DNA from: Shewanella surugensis
GTDB lineage: Bacteria > Pseudomonadota > Gammaproteobacteria > Enterobacterales > Shewanellaceae
Length of the DNA stretch: 44,542 nucleotides
Direction: 5' to 3'
NCBI RefSeq assembly: GCF_023284005.1
Contig: NZ_JAKIKS010000036.1
Span: forward strand, 1 to 44,542
Positions within the stretch are counted from its first letter, which is position 1, and every line of letters starts with the position of its first letter. Under the pieces are notes generated by a model. That model saw only the letters and a program-made list of their open reading frames with translations. It was not told the DNA's origin and searched no databases. A program made the translations under genes and the position numbers. Shown piece after piece: positions 26,183 to 35,463 of the stretch.

Positions 26183-26578
26183 ATGAAGACCTTACAAACT
26201 TTTTCAGCACCAATAGGTCGTTTCTTTTTAGCCATCATATTCTTTATGTCGGGGCTAACGAAAATATCGCAATATACAGGCACACAAGGTTACATGGAAG
26301 CAATGGGAGTGCCTGGCTCTTTATTACCTTTGGTCATTTTAGCCGAGGCGGTGGGTGGCCTAGCGATTATATTCGGTTGGAAAACACAATATGCCGCCAT
26401 TGCTTTAGCCGGATTCAGCATATTTTCAGCATTACTGTTTCATGTAGACTTTAGCAATCAAGCAGAAATGACTCACTTTATGAAAAACATTGCCATTGCG
26501 GGCGGATTTTTGACACTATTTGTTCACGGTCCGGGTACATTTTCCTTAGATAATCGAACGAGCAAAAAAACGGCTTAA
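26183..26578 (+). CDS. DoxX-family membrane protein
   Basis: About 131 aa starting at ATG 26183 after TTGGAG; an upstream TTG at 26177 is in frame but too close to that site. Four hydrophobic helices and the DoxX-family pattern are visible: PIGRFFLAIIFFMSGLTKI at the start, QGYMEAMGVPG, LAEAVGGLAIIFGW, and FMKNIAIAGGFL. Members are small inner-membrane proteins linked to redox stress and quinone-related processes. In Escherichia coli the DoxX protein YqjF is encoded just before the glutathionyl-hydroquinone reductase YqjG, and the same order is kept here. The stop codon lies inside a hairpin (26567-26586). Confidence 0.88.
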   Translation: MKTLQTFSAPIGRFFLAIIFFMSGLTKISQYTGTQGYMEAMGVPGSLLPLVILAEAVGGLAIIFGWKTQYAAIALAGFSIFSALLFHVDFSNQAEMTHFMKNIAIAGGFLTLFVHGPGTFSLDNRTSKKTA

Positions 26579-26586
26579 GCCGTTTT
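26567..26586. terminator. Hairpin overlapping the doxX stop codon
   Basis: A perfect palindrome, AAAACGGCTTAAGCCGTTTT, with the TAA stop at 26576-26578 in its centre. The T-run is only four bases, so it may attenuate rather than end transcription before the reductase genes; it could also stabilise the doxX message. Confidence 0.5.
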
Positions 26587-26691
26587 AAACAAACAGTATT
26601 TTATTCGATAAGTCACGACTAAGCGAACAGCTGATGACGGCATCATCTCTCACTTAGCTCATTTTATATTAAAGAATTTTAGGAGATCACC

Positions 26692-27684
26692 ATGGGATTA
26701 TTAGTTGAAGGTAAATGGCAGAACGAATGGTACGACACCAAGTCGAGTGGCGGTCGCTTTGAGCGAAAAGCTCCCCGTTTTCGCAATTGGGTGACTAAAG
26801 ATGGTAGCGCAGGTCTATCAGGGATCGGCGGTTTTAAAGCTGAACCTAACCGTTACCATTTATATGTCTCTTTAGCGTGTCCTTGGGCTCATCGCACTAT
26901 TATCTATCGCAAACTCAAAGGATTAGAAGGCATGATATCAATGTCGGTAGTGAATGCTTTTATGGGTGATGAAGGCTGGACATTTGCACCCGGTGACGGC
27001 GTGGTAGCCGATCCGATTTTAAACGCTGTTAACGTTCATGAAATTTATACCTCAGCGCAAGCCGATTACACAGGGCGAGTCACAGTACCTATTTTATGGG
27101 ATAAGAAAACCAATACCATTGTTAGTAATGAATCACCTGAAATTATTCGTATGTTTAATTCAGCATTTGATGCCGTTGGCGCATTAGCTGGTGACTTTTC
27201 ACCAGCAGAATTATTAGCAGAAATAGATGAGCTAAATGCATTCATTTATCCAACGATTAATAATGGTGTGTATCGCGCGGGTTTTGCTACGACACAAGAC
27301 GCTTATGATGAAGCGGTGGTTGAAGTATTTAATGCACTGGATACGTTAGAAGTGCGCTTAGAAAATCGTCGTTATTTAACCGGTAGCACGATAACCGAAG
27401 CTGATTGGCGACTATTTACCACGTTAGTGCGTTTTGATGCGGTTTATGTGGGTCATTTTAAATGTAATTTACGCCGTATCGTCGACTATCCAAATGTTTG
27501 GGGCTATTTACGCGATTTGTATCAAGTAGCGGGTATCGCAGACACCGTCGCTATGGATTATATTAAATCACATTACTACGGCAGCCACGAAACAATTAAT
27601 CCAACACGCATTGTACCCGTTGGCCCTGAAATTGACTTTTATGCACCACATGGTCGTGAACCGTTATCAGCCGTTAATCAGTAG
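26692..27684 (+). CDS. yqjG: Glutathionyl-hydroquinone reductase (YqjG/ECM4 family), copy 1
   Basis: A 330-aa xi-class glutathione transferase. The catalytic motif is CPWAHR with Cys63, within HLYVSLACPWAHRT; TGRVTVPILWDKKTNTIVSN and ESPEIIRMFNSAF are the thioredoxin-fold binding segment, and TEADWRLFTTLVRFD is a conserved C-domain signature. The family reduces glutathionyl-hydroquinones to hydroquinones and glutathione in the cytoplasm, a detoxification or repair reaction. ATG 26692 follows TAGGAG. Downstream of doxX and 30 bases upstream of its paralogue, so the three are probably one operon. Confidence 0.92.
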   Translation: MGLLVEGKWQNEWYDTKSSGGRFERKAPRFRNWVTKDGSAGLSGIGGFKAEPNRYHLYVSLACPWAHRTIIYRKLKGLEGMISMSVVNAFMGDEGWTFAPGDGVVADPILNAVNVHEIYTSAQADYTGRVTVPILWDKKTNTIVSNESPEIIRMFNSAFDAVGALAGDFSPAELLAEIDELNAFIYPTINNGVYRAGFATTQDAYDEAVVEVFNALDTLEVRLENRRYLTGSTITEADWRLFTTLVRFDAVYVGHFKCNLRRIVDYPNVWGYLRDLYQVAGIADTVAMDYIKSHYYGSHETINPTRIVPVGPEIDFYAPHGREPLSAVNQ

Positions 27685-27714
27685 ACTAGCAGCATAACAG
27701 TGAGGGAATAAGCT

Positions 27715-28707
27715 ATGGGTAAATTAGTTGAAGGTCAATGGTTGAATGATGAGCAGTTGTTGGCATTGGAACAACGGCAATATGAAGACGCTAATGGACG
27801 ATTCCAACGAGGCACCTCGGTCTTTAGAAATTGGATCACTGTGGATGGCAGTGCGGGTATTTCAGGTGTTGCAGGCTTTAACGCGGAGCCTAATCGGTAC
27901 CACCTTTTTGCGGCATTAAATTGTCCTTGGGCACATAGAACGTTGATTTACCGTGAGGTTAAGAAGCTCGCACCGATTATTGGACTGTCATTGGTTACGC
28001 CGCTGAGAACAGATGATGGCTGGGTATTTAAAGCCGATGATGCACGTTTTACTGACGAACTCTATCAGCTTAACGCGATGCATGAATTGTATAGCAAAGC
28101 TGAGCCCCGATACACCGGCCGTGTAACCGTGCCTGTGTTGTGGGATAAACAGCAGCAAAAGATTGTTAGCAACGAATCGTCTGAAATAATCAGAATGTTT
28201 AACAGTGCGTTTAATCAAGTGACAGGTGATGATCAGGATTTTTATCCTGATGCGCTAGTCAAACAAATTGATGAGCTTAACGAACTAATTTACAACAATA
28301 TCAATAATGGGGTATATAAAACGGGCTTTGCCCGAACCCAAGCAGCCTACGATGGATCGGTTATCAAAGTGTTCACGGTGCTAGACCAATTAGAGCAACG
28401 ATTGTCGGATAATAAATACTTGTTAGGCGACAATATTACCGAAGCCGACTGGCGATTGTTGCCGACACTGGTGCGTTTTGATGTGGGTTATTACAGCGCC
28501 TTTAAATGTAATTTGCGAGCGATACGCGATTACCCACATCTTTTAGCTTATTTGCAGGATTTATATACTCAACCGGGTGTAGCAAGTACAGTGGATCTTG
28601 ATATTTATCGAGCCGGTTATCACTCCAAAAGTCCGCTTAGAAACCCTCACGGTATTGTTCCTGTGGGCTTTGCAAGCACATTTAGCTCATTAAGCGATCA
28701 CAGGTGA
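27715..28707 (+). CDS. Glutathionyl-hydroquinone reductase, copy 2
   Basis: A second 330-aa paralogue directly after copy 1. It keeps the catalytic NCPWAHR motif (Cys70), TGRVTVPVLWDKQQQKIVSN, ESSEIIRMFNSAF and TEADWRLLPTLVRFD. It differs from copy 1 by an insertion near the N-terminus (residues about 11-25) and by QPGVASTVDLDIYR near the end. Both copies look intact, so they probably have different substrate ranges rather than being redundant. ATG 27715 has GAGGGA upstream. Confidence 0.9.
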   Translation: MGKLVEGQWLNDEQLLALEQRQYEDANGRFQRGTSVFRNWITVDGSAGISGVAGFNAEPNRYHLFAALNCPWAHRTLIYREVKKLAPIIGLSLVTPLRTDDGWVFKADDARFTDELYQLNAMHELYSKAEPRYTGRVTVPVLWDKQQQKIVSNESSEIIRMFNSAFNQVTGDDQDFYPDALVKQIDELNELIYNNINNGVYKTGFARTQAAYDGSVIKVFTVLDQLEQRLSDNKYLLGDNITEADWRLLPTLVRFDVGYYSAFKCNLRAIRDYPHLLAYLQDLYTQPGVASTVDLDIYRAGYHSKSPLRNPHGIVPVGFASTFSSLSDHR

Positions 28708-29103
28708 GTTAATACAGACAAGTAGGAGGCAGGCAATGACACCCTTGGTACAAGCTCATCCGTTTTAGCTTACTCATTCATGCCCAATATTGGGAAGACG
28801 CTTTTTGCTAAATCGATAGATATTGTGCCAACTTTCATGATGGACGCTCCTAATTTAACTGTATGGTTCACCATTAATTTGGCGCATTGACGCCTTATTT
28901 GGGAGCGTCCGTCACATCACTTCGAATTATTTGCCTAATTTATGCTTGTAAACTAGGCAATATAAGTTGTTATGATTAAAGATGTTATAACGATACCCGT
29001 GTCACTTCAAGATGCAGGATCCAGCTGGAATTAAACATTGTTACGGGCTCTGAAAACAGGCACTTTCAAGAAGTTTGGGTATAAAAAGAGTCAAAACTCA
29101 TTA
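28708..29103. other. Intergenic stretch with a branched inverted-repeat element
   Basis: About 400 bases between the second reductase and yciK, which converge. It contains the structured element at 28842-28910 and no supported gene. Confidence 0.4.
28842..28910. repeat. Structured element: 9-bp outer stem enclosing two small hairpins
   Basis: GGACGCTCC (28842-28850) pairs perfectly with GGAGCGTCC (28902-28910). The enclosed sequence can form two further stems, ATGG-TTCA-CCAT (28863-28874) and GGCG-CATTGA-CGCC (28881-28894), giving a three-way-junction shape on either strand. There is no T-run. It could be a short repeated palindromic element, part of a transcript end, or a structured RNA. 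Confidence 0.45.
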
Positions 29104-29841
29104 TTATTGTGCGTTAATTTGCTGACCCGTTACGCCATTGGCATCATCACCCATCAGATAAAGGTAAGCGGGCATAATGTCTTCGGGGGTTTTGAGCGTT
29201 TGTGGATCTTCAGCAGGATAAGCGGTGGCGCGCATTTCTGTACGAGTAGAGCCAGGGTTAATAGTATTGACTCTTATGGCGGTATCTTCATACTCATGGG
29301 CTAAGAGCTGCATTAAGCCTTCTGTGGCAAACTTCGATAAAGAATACTCTCCCCAAAAAGCCCGACTCTTGCGACCGACACTGCTGGAAGTAAATAGAAT
29401 GGAGGCATTGGGCGCCTTTTTCATGACAGGCAATAAGGCTTTGGTCATCATGATTTTGGCATAGACATTGACTTGCATGACGTCTTCAATAGAGCTCATT
29501 GAAATCTGCTCGAAGGGACCTAAAATACCCAGTAGACTGGCGTTATGCAATAATCCATCAAGGTGACCAAATTGCTCTTCGATAGTGTCAGCCATGTCTT
29601 TATAATTTTGCTCAGAGGCACCCTTTAAATCCAGCGGCACGATAGCGGGTTTTGGGTAGCCTGCTTGTTCTATTTCGTCATAAACGGCTTCAAGTTTTTT
29701 TACCGTTCTCCCCAATAAAATAACAGTGGCGCCATGCTTTGCAAAAGTGATGGCCGCTGAGCGACCAATACCATCGCCAGCGCCGGTAACCAGAATTGTT
29801 TTGTTATTGAGTAAATCTTTTTTAGCTTGGTATTCCAACAT
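29104..29841 (-). CDS. yciK: Short-chain dehydrogenase YciK
   Basis: A 245-aa short-chain dehydrogenase/reductase. The nucleotide motif is TGAGDGIGRSAA near residue 20, followed by DGLLHNAS (NAG-type motif), SSSVGRKSRAFWGEYSLSKFA with the catalytic Ser, Tyr and Lys, and NTINPGSTRTEMR. The WGEYSLSK and PYxAEDPQTLKTPEDI stretches are typical of the YciK branch, an NAD(P)-dependent oxidoreductase whose physiological substrate is unknown. ATG 29841 is used. It is transcribed divergently from the lipase lipoprotein gene. Confidence 0.9.
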   Translation of the reverse strand: MLEYQAKKDLLNNKTILVTGAGDGIGRSAAITFAKHGATVILLGRTVKKLEAVYDEIEQAGYPKPAIVPLDLKGASEQNYKDMADTIEEQFGHLDGLLHNASLLGILGPFEQISMSSIEDVMQVNVYAKIMMTKALLPVMKKAPNASILFTSSSVGRKSRAFWGEYSLSKFATEGLMQLLAHEYEDTAIRVNTINPGSTRTEMRATAYPAEDPQTLKTPEDIMPAYLYLMGDDANGVTGQQINAQ

Positions 29842-30112
29842 AAATCAATTTTTCCTAGTGAGTCTAAAGCGGATACTGTCTGTCATCGCCGACTAAATAA
29901 ACAACTGTTTTAAACGTTTAAATGAGGCTGTCATATCCTAAGACTAAATGACAGTAACAAAAATGTAGCCAATTCAATGATTTTACGTTAAATTCTATTC
30001 TCTTTTGCTGAGTATAAGATTGACTTGGCACTGTTTAGCCCTATTTTACAGAATTTTGTGGCTAATTTCCTTTGGAAAATAAAATTATTACAACAAGATT
30101 TGGGAATTCAAG

Positions 30113-32593
30113 ATGAAAAAACTCATGTTAAGTGTGGCGATAGCTTCAACATTTGGGCTAACAGCCTGCGGTGAAGATAGTAGTGATGAGGTAACAGAAA
30201 AAACAGAAATATTAACGCCTTGGTCTCAAATAGTTTTTGATCCCTCTACTGGTGCGATGGCATTACCGCATGATTTATTACTCAATGGGACCACTGATGG
30301 AACGTTAAACATTCCGGGTGAAGAATCGGGTGATTATACCGATCCCGCTATTGCTTTGGGGGCATTAGATGGTTGGTCAACCACGGCGCCGATTGCCATT
30401 AGTGTTGAGTTAGAAAATGATGCTGCTGGAGAGCCATTAACGATTTCTGCAGCGTCAGTGACGCTGCCTGGTGCAGTAAGAATGTTTGAAGCCGTCTCTG
30501 GTGGAGCTTTATCGAAAGTTGATGAGTGTAAAGAGCACGCGTCGATTACGGCTTGTCAAGTGGGTGATGAGTTAGTTTTTGGCGTTGACTTTGTGACCAG
30601 CGTCTCGGGTAATCAAATTGTTATTGTGCCTTTGAAACCTTTGAAGGAGCAGCAGTCTTATATCTATGCGCTAACCAGTTTAATTGAAGATTCTGCGGGT
30701 CAATCGATTGCGGCCTCTAAAACTTATGGTTTATTGAAGTTAGATATCGACGTTAATCCATTATCATCGCCTACACAGCTGGTTTTACAGCATATTGTGA
30801 ATAGTTACGAGAAAGGCATGGCGGAGACGCATGGTGTTGATGCGAGTAGCATTACTTATTCTGCCTTGTTTACGACGCAATCTGTGACACCGGTACTTGA
30901 AACAACGAAATTGTTGATGGCGGATCTGACAGAAGGTAACCCTTATCAGCCAGCCCTGGTGTCAGGTCTTGAAGCTAAAGGCTATACCGTCGCACAAGCA
31001 TTAGGGATGACGCCATCGGCAGATACGTCTTATTTATTAGCGGATGCTACTGATGTGTATAGCATGTCGCTTAAGTTACCCATTTATAGTCAATGTTCAT
31101 CGGTGAAGTGTTTGGATGCTGATTTAAATCCGTTCATTAATGGCTATTGGACTGCGCAAGGAGATAGCCCTGTGGCTGTGCTATCTGCTATTAATGTTGG
31201 CACCTTGAGCCAAAGCAATTTTATTGCTCAGGCCAGTGCCTATGGTATTGATGGAACTGCTGCTTTAAGTGATCCTGCGTTACTTGCGGGTAAAACTTGG
31301 TTGTTAGATGATAAAACCTCGGTGGATCCTCTTAAGCATTTAACCCAATATAATCCTATTCCTGCCATTACAGGTTATGAAACGGTTAATGTGCAAATAA
31401 CGATGCCGAATGTGGATAAAATGGTTGCATTAGGTCAAGGTGACTTTGCGATGCCGGCAGCAGGTTGGCCGACAACCATTATGATGCACGGTTTAGGTGG
31501 CGGTAAAGAAATGATGCTAGCAACCGCAGGCTCTTACGCTTACGCGGGGGGAGCGACGGTGGCGATTGATATGCCACTGCATGGGGAACGCTCGTTTGAT
31601 GCCAATGACGATGGTATTTATGATGTTACTGCAACGGATGTGAGCTATGGCGCGATTATTGGTACGCCTAATGCTTTTATCAATGGCAATACTTTAGCCT
31701 TTATCAATGTGGGCAGTAGCTTAACGGCGCGTGATAACTTCCGTCAGGCGATTGTGGATAATCTGGCGTTACGTTTGAGTTTAACCGGTTTATCCATGGG
31801 ATTGGCTGAAGCTGAACAACCGCAAATTTTTGATGTGAGTAATATCAGTGTTCTAGGGTTAAGTCTGGGGGGGATTGTGGGCACGAACGTAGCCAGTTAC
31901 GCTAGTTCTGGTCTTGTCGATCCTAGTACCAATGAGGCGTTATCTAATGTTTATGCATTGAATGCCGCATCGGTTAGTGCACCAGCGGGTGGATTGGCGG
32001 GCAGTTTTGTTGGCTCTGCGACGTTCTCGCCAGCGCTCTATGCCACAGTGACGGCGGATGAGGCATTTATTGCATTAGTTACAGAGGCCAATGTATATGG
32101 CTTTGCAACGGACAGTGAAGAGTATAAGGCGGTATTAAATGCCGTTTATGAAGCGTTTATTCCAAGTTTCGCTTTTGCGGTGCAAACGGCGGTAGACAGT
32201 ATTGACCCTATTAACGTTGCCGGCTATTTAGCCGCGTCAAAATTACCAGTGCAATTGATTGAAGTCGTGGGTGATGGCGCGGGCAACTTACCGGATCAAG
32301 TGTTACCGAATGCCGTTGCCAGTTTCCCATTATCGGGAACAGAGCCATTGATCAGTGCGTTAGGGCTAGCATGTGTCGATAGCACAACAGTAGGCTCGGG
32401 TGTGGTGCGCTTTATGAAAGGTCATCATAGTTCAATCGTTGATCCGAGTGAAAAAGCGGGGATCACCGATGGTGATGCGCTTGCGGCAACAGTTGAAATG
32501 CAAGCTGAAGTGATCATTTTTTCGAGCTCTGCTGCGAAAGGAGAGGCAACAATAGTGGTCAGTGATCCATCGCTGGTTCAAGCCTGTCAGTAA
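30113..32593 (+). CDS. VolA/Pla-1-type extracellular lipase lipoprotein
   Basis: An 826-aa protein with a lipoprotein signal peptide, MKKLMLSVAIASTFGLTAC, giving a lipidated Cys19 followed by an acidic stretch compatible with outer-membrane or surface location. The catalytic domain in the second half shows an HGLGGGKEMM oxyanion region (about residue 460) and the nucleophile elbow GLSLGG (about 580); the catalytic His is probably in GHHSSIVDPS near the C-terminus. The layout matches the VolA/Pla-1/cef family; VolA of Vibrio is a surface lysophospholipase that frees host lipids for use. An intrinsic terminator follows. Single-gene transcription unit. Confidence 0.85.
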   Translation: MKKLMLSVAIASTFGLTACGEDSSDEVTEKTEILTPWSQIVFDPSTGAMALPHDLLLNGTTDGTLNIPGEESGDYTDPAIALGALDGWSTTAPIAISVELENDAAGEPLTISAASVTLPGAVRMFEAVSGGALSKVDECKEHASITACQVGDELVFGVDFVTSVSGNQIVIVPLKPLKEQQSYIYALTSLIEDSAGQSIAASKTYGLLKLDIDVNPLSSPTQLVLQHIVNSYEKGMAETHGVDASSITYSALFTTQSVTPVLETTKLLMADLTEGNPYQPALVSGLEAKGYTVAQALGMTPSADTSYLLADATDVYSMSLKLPIYSQCSSVKCLDADLNPFINGYWTAQGDSPVAVLSAINVGTLSQSNFIAQASAYGIDGTAALSDPALLAGKTWLLDDKTSVDPLKHLTQYNPIPAITGYETVNVQITMPNVDKMVALGQGDFAMPAAGWPTTIMMHGLGGGKEMMLATAGSYAYAGGATVAIDMPLHGERSFDANDDGIYDVTATDVSYGAIIGTPNAFINGNTLAFINVGSSLTARDNFRQAIVDNLALRLSLTGLSMGLAEAEQPQIFDVSNISVLGLSLGGIVGTNVASYASSGLVDPSTNEALSNVYALNAASVSAPAGGLAGSFVGSATFSPALYATVTADEAFIALVTEANVYGFATDSEEYKAVLNAVYEAFIPSFAFAVQTAVDSIDPINVAGYLAASKLPVQLIEVVGDGAGNLPDQVLPNAVASFPLSGTEPLISALGLACVDSTTVGSGVVRFMKGHHSSIVDPSEKAGITDGDALAATVEMQAEVIIFSSSAAKGEATIVVSDPSLVQACQ

Positions 32594-32612
32594 GTCATAA
32601 TAAGATGTTATA

Positions 32613-32640
32613 AAAACCCGGCATCTGTCGGGTTTTTTTA
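32613..32640 (+). terminator. Intrinsic terminator after the lipase gene
   Basis: AACCCG-GCATCTGT-CGGGTT hairpin followed by a run of T residues, 20 bases after the stop codon. A-residues on the 5' side would allow it to work weakly from the other direction too. Confidence 0.85.
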
Positions 32641-32759
32641 TTTTTGTTTAGGCTGTTACAATAGGCCAATATTTTGATGGTATATTTAAGTCATGTGACA
32701 ATCCTGTCTTTTGCTCACTTAAATATATCCCTTTTTAGCATGTTGATTCGGAGCATATA

Positions 32760-33791
32760 GTGGAATTTTTATACGAGTATGGACTGTTTTTTGCGAAAAC
32801 ATTAACCTTAGTGATCGCTATATTGGCGGTTGTTATTGTTATTTTAGGCACGGCAGTCAAGCAGAAAAGCGGTAAAGGTGAGTTGAGCTTAACGAATATG
32901 TCTGAGCAGCTTCAATCGCTGAAGCATCATTTAAATGAAGACTTGATGTCTAAGAAGCAGTTTAAAGCGTATGAAAAACAGTTAAAGGAAACACAAAAAG
33001 AAAAAGATAAGGCAGAAAAATCGGATAAAGATGCGTCTCCTGAATCTAAAACGTTTGTGATTGACTTTAAAGGCAGTATTGATGCCCATGAAGTGTCGTC
33101 TTTACGAGAAGAGATCAGTGCTGTGTTAGCCATTGCTACTTCACATGATGAAGTACTGGTTAACGTTGAAAGTGGAGGCGGAATGGTGCACGGATATGGT
33201 TTAGCGTCCAGTCAGTTAGATAGAATACGACAAGCAGGGATCCCACTGTCGATTTGTATCGATAAAGTCGCTGCCAGTGGTGGTTATATGATGGCTTGTG
33301 TGGCCAATAAAATTTACTCAGCGCCTTTTGCCATCGTGGGTTCTATTGGTGTGGTGGCACAGGTGCCGAATTTTAATAAATTGCTTAAAAAACATGATAT
33401 CGATTATGAACAGCATACGGCTGGTAATTTTAAGCGCACGTTAACGGTGTTTGGTGAGAACACCGATGAAGGTCGTGAGAAATTTCAGCAAGAATTAGAA
33501 GAAACACATGTGCTTTTTAAAGCTTTTATTGCGAAGTATCGACCTGAGTTGGATCTTGATAAAGTGGCTACGGGTGAGCATTGGTATGGCCAGCAAGCGA
33601 TTGAATTGGGTTTAGTTGATGAGATTTCAACCAGCGATGATGTGATCATGACATTAGCCAATAATCGTAGTGTCTATAAAGTTCAGTATAAAATGAAGAA
33701 GAAATTATCAGATAAAATTGCTCATGGTGCGTCGCTTTCTGTTAATTCCATCATGAATCAATTTGCTGAGAAAAACCAACCGTTAAAATAA
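32760..33791 (+). CDS. sohB: SohB peptidase (S49 family)
   Basis: A 343-aa inner-membrane serine peptidase. GTG 32760 is the start (CGGAG upstream). The N-terminus has one membrane helix (about residues 9-30), then a charged linker (about 60-95) and the S49 domain: VLVNVESGGGMVHGYGLA, the Ser in AASGGYMMACVANKI, and the Lys-bearing WYGQQAIELGLVDEI. SohB is a SppA-related protease that can relieve loss of the DegP periplasmic protease when overproduced. Length fits the family. It is followed by an intrinsic terminator shared with the converging gene. Confidence 0.93.
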   Translation: MEFLYEYGLFFAKTLTLVIAILAVVIVILGTAVKQKSGKGELSLTNMSEQLQSLKHHLNEDLMSKKQFKAYEKQLKETQKEKDKAEKSDKDASPESKTFVIDFKGSIDAHEVSSLREEISAVLAIATSHDEVLVNVESGGGMVHGYGLASSQLDRIRQAGIPLSICIDKVAASGGYMMACVANKIYSAPFAIVGSIGVVAQVPNFNKLLKKHDIDYEQHTAGNFKRTLTVFGENTDEGREKFQQELEETHVLFKAFIAKYRPELDLDKVATGEHWYGQQAIELGLVDEISTSDDVIMTLANNRSVYKVQYKMKKKLSDKIAHGASLSVNSIMNQFAEKNQPLK

Positions 33792-33814
33792 TATGTTTTA
33801 ATGTAAGCTGTTAC

Positions 33815-33847
33815 CAAAAAACCACTCAACTCACTGAGTGGTTTTTT
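33815..33847. terminator. Bidirectional intrinsic terminator
   Basis: A hairpin with CCACTCA pairing with TGAGTGG, flanked by A-run on the left and T-run on the right, so it can end sohB on the plus strand and the converging metzincin-like gene on the minus strand. Confidence 0.88.
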
Positions 33848-33876
33848 ATTGAGTGAAATCAACTTAGTTTTTTGAT

Positions 33877-35304
33877 TCAACCTTTTCGCCTCAGTCCGAC
33901 GCCGATTAAGATGAGTAAACTCATTAATGTCATTGCGCCTGAGCCTTCACCTGAATTATCATTTGTTGCGGGTAGATCATTGTTATCTGAGTCGTCATCG
34001 ACCGCAGGAGCCGAAGGATTAGGATTAGGATTGATTTCCTTGGTGGGGCTGTGAGGCTCTGTCGGATGGATTGGGCCGGAATTGTTGATGTCGCCAATGA
34101 TCTGAATGCGTTGTGTATTACTGTCACTGACTAATATTCCATAACGCGTTCCTAGGGTGAAATCGGCGTAATGATCGCTCGATTGGGTATTAATGATGAT
34201 CTGTTTATGCGTTTCACCCGCCAAGAAAGTCACCCTTTGATAAAGTGATTCAGGGTAATGGAAAGCGGCAATAGCGCTACCTGATTGAGTAAAAAGTTCA
34301 ACTGAAATGTTTTGTTCGAGTACTTTAGGATCACCGATTTCATCAATCAGCTGTAGATTTAGCGTGGTACTGAGTTGTGATTGTTCAAGAGTGAGTTGAA
34401 TATTCGCCAGAGCAGGCATGGATGGTGAAAAGGCCCCTAAATAGAACCGTGGGTCAAAGCCTTCTTTAGCAGGAAGGGACTCTTCTTTAACGAGCGCACT
34501 CAGCCAAGTCATGTCTTCAATGGACATGTCGACGGAGAATTGAGAAGGGCTGCACATTAATAACAGCATTGATTGGCAGGTTTCAGTGGGGGGATGATTA
34601 AGGGCGAGACTGTGTCCTAATAGATGAGCGAGCACACTGGGCATATGCATCAAGGCATCGGCATTGATACTGAGGCCTAAATGATGAAAGGCTGCACCAT
34701 AAGGCTCATTGCTGGTGTCTTTTTCTTGGGTGATGAAAATAAGTTTATCGGCAAAATATTGCTGCAGAAGTTCTTTGGCTCTGGGGTCGTAGCGGCTTAA
34801 ATGAGTGGGATCGGTTATTGATGAGAGAGGGGCGTCGATAATGGCGTTCATTAGGTTATGCAGGGCGTGATGATAACTGTCTCCTTGGTTGAGTAATTGA
34901 GATATTGCGTTATCTTCCCAGTCTAATATGGCGACCACATTATAGTGAATATTCACTAAATTATAGGCTGAATTTGCGGTGTTAAGTTGTTGGGTTAATA
35001 GGGCATGTAGCTTTTCCCTAGAGAGTCGATTCGGGTTGCTTTGGGAAAAGATCTCAGGTTCGACGACCACTAATAAGTCCACTTCTGCGTTACTGTTGGC
35101 GAGTGACGAGAAACTTAGCAGACTGAGTAAGAGTAAACGGTGACATAGGCTCTGAAAAGCGGGGGTTTTGTATAAAGTACCATAGACAAAAGAGTGGATA
35201 GGATGAATATGTTTTATGATGATATTGTGATATTGCGTGAAAAATGAGTCTGTGTTTTTTTGGTAAATAGTCTTTAAAATCAGACTGAGTTGTTGCATAA
35301 GCAT
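33877..35304 (-). CDS. Metzincin-like exported protein without catalytic Glu, GlyGly-CTERM-like tail
   Basis: A 475-aa protein. An unusual 45-residue N-terminus precedes a hydrophobic stretch (LCHRLLLLSLLSFSSLA) that looks like the signal peptide core; no better start was found nearer to it. Residues about 75-285 resemble a metzincin metallopeptidase: H227-LLG-H231-SLALN-H237 keeps the three zinc-ligand His of HExxHxxGxxH but has Leu for the catalytic Glu, and LLLMCS may be the Met-turn. The C-terminus has a low-complexity linker (NPNPNPSAPAVDDDSD) then GSGAMTLMSLLILIGVGL and RRKG, like GlyGly-CTERM sorting tails. Probably a non-proteolytic surface or secreted protein. Confidence 0.65.
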   Translation of the reverse strand: MLMQQLSLILKTIYQKNTDSFFTQYHNIIIKHIHPIHSFVYGTLYKTPAFQSLCHRLLLLSLLSFSSLANSNAEVDLLVVVEPEIFSQSNPNRLSREKLHALLTQQLNTANSAYNLVNIHYNVVAILDWEDNAISQLLNQGDSYHHALHNLMNAIIDAPLSSITDPTHLSRYDPRAKELLQQYFADKLIFITQEKDTSNEPYGAAFHHLGLSINADALMHMPSVLAHLLGHSLALNHPPTETCQSMLLLMCSPSQFSVDMSIEDMTWLSALVKEESLPAKEGFDPRFYLGAFSPSMPALANIQLTLEQSQLSTTLNLQLIDEIGDPKVLEQNISVELFTQSGSAIAAFHYPESLYQRVTFLAGETHKQIIINTQSSDHYADFTLGTRYGILVSDSNTQRIQIIGDINNSGPIHPTEPHSPTKEINPNPNPSAPAVDDDSDNNDLPATNDNSGEGSGAMTLMSLLILIGVGLRRKG

Positions 35305-35463
35305 CCCTATTAACCATTCTCGACTAACCGATTAATATCGGTGAGAAATCTATATCCAAGTCTAAGTATTGTTAAGGATGGCTATTTTTTCCATTTATTA
35401 TCTTATGTATTAGTTATAAAGGCTGGTTTGGGGGCAGGAGAAAGTGATACTCGCACTAAAACG

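Noticed and set aside
28842..28910. tRNA or riboswitch
   Set aside because: The element folds but has no anticodon arm, T-loop consensus or downstream gene on the right strand and spacing.
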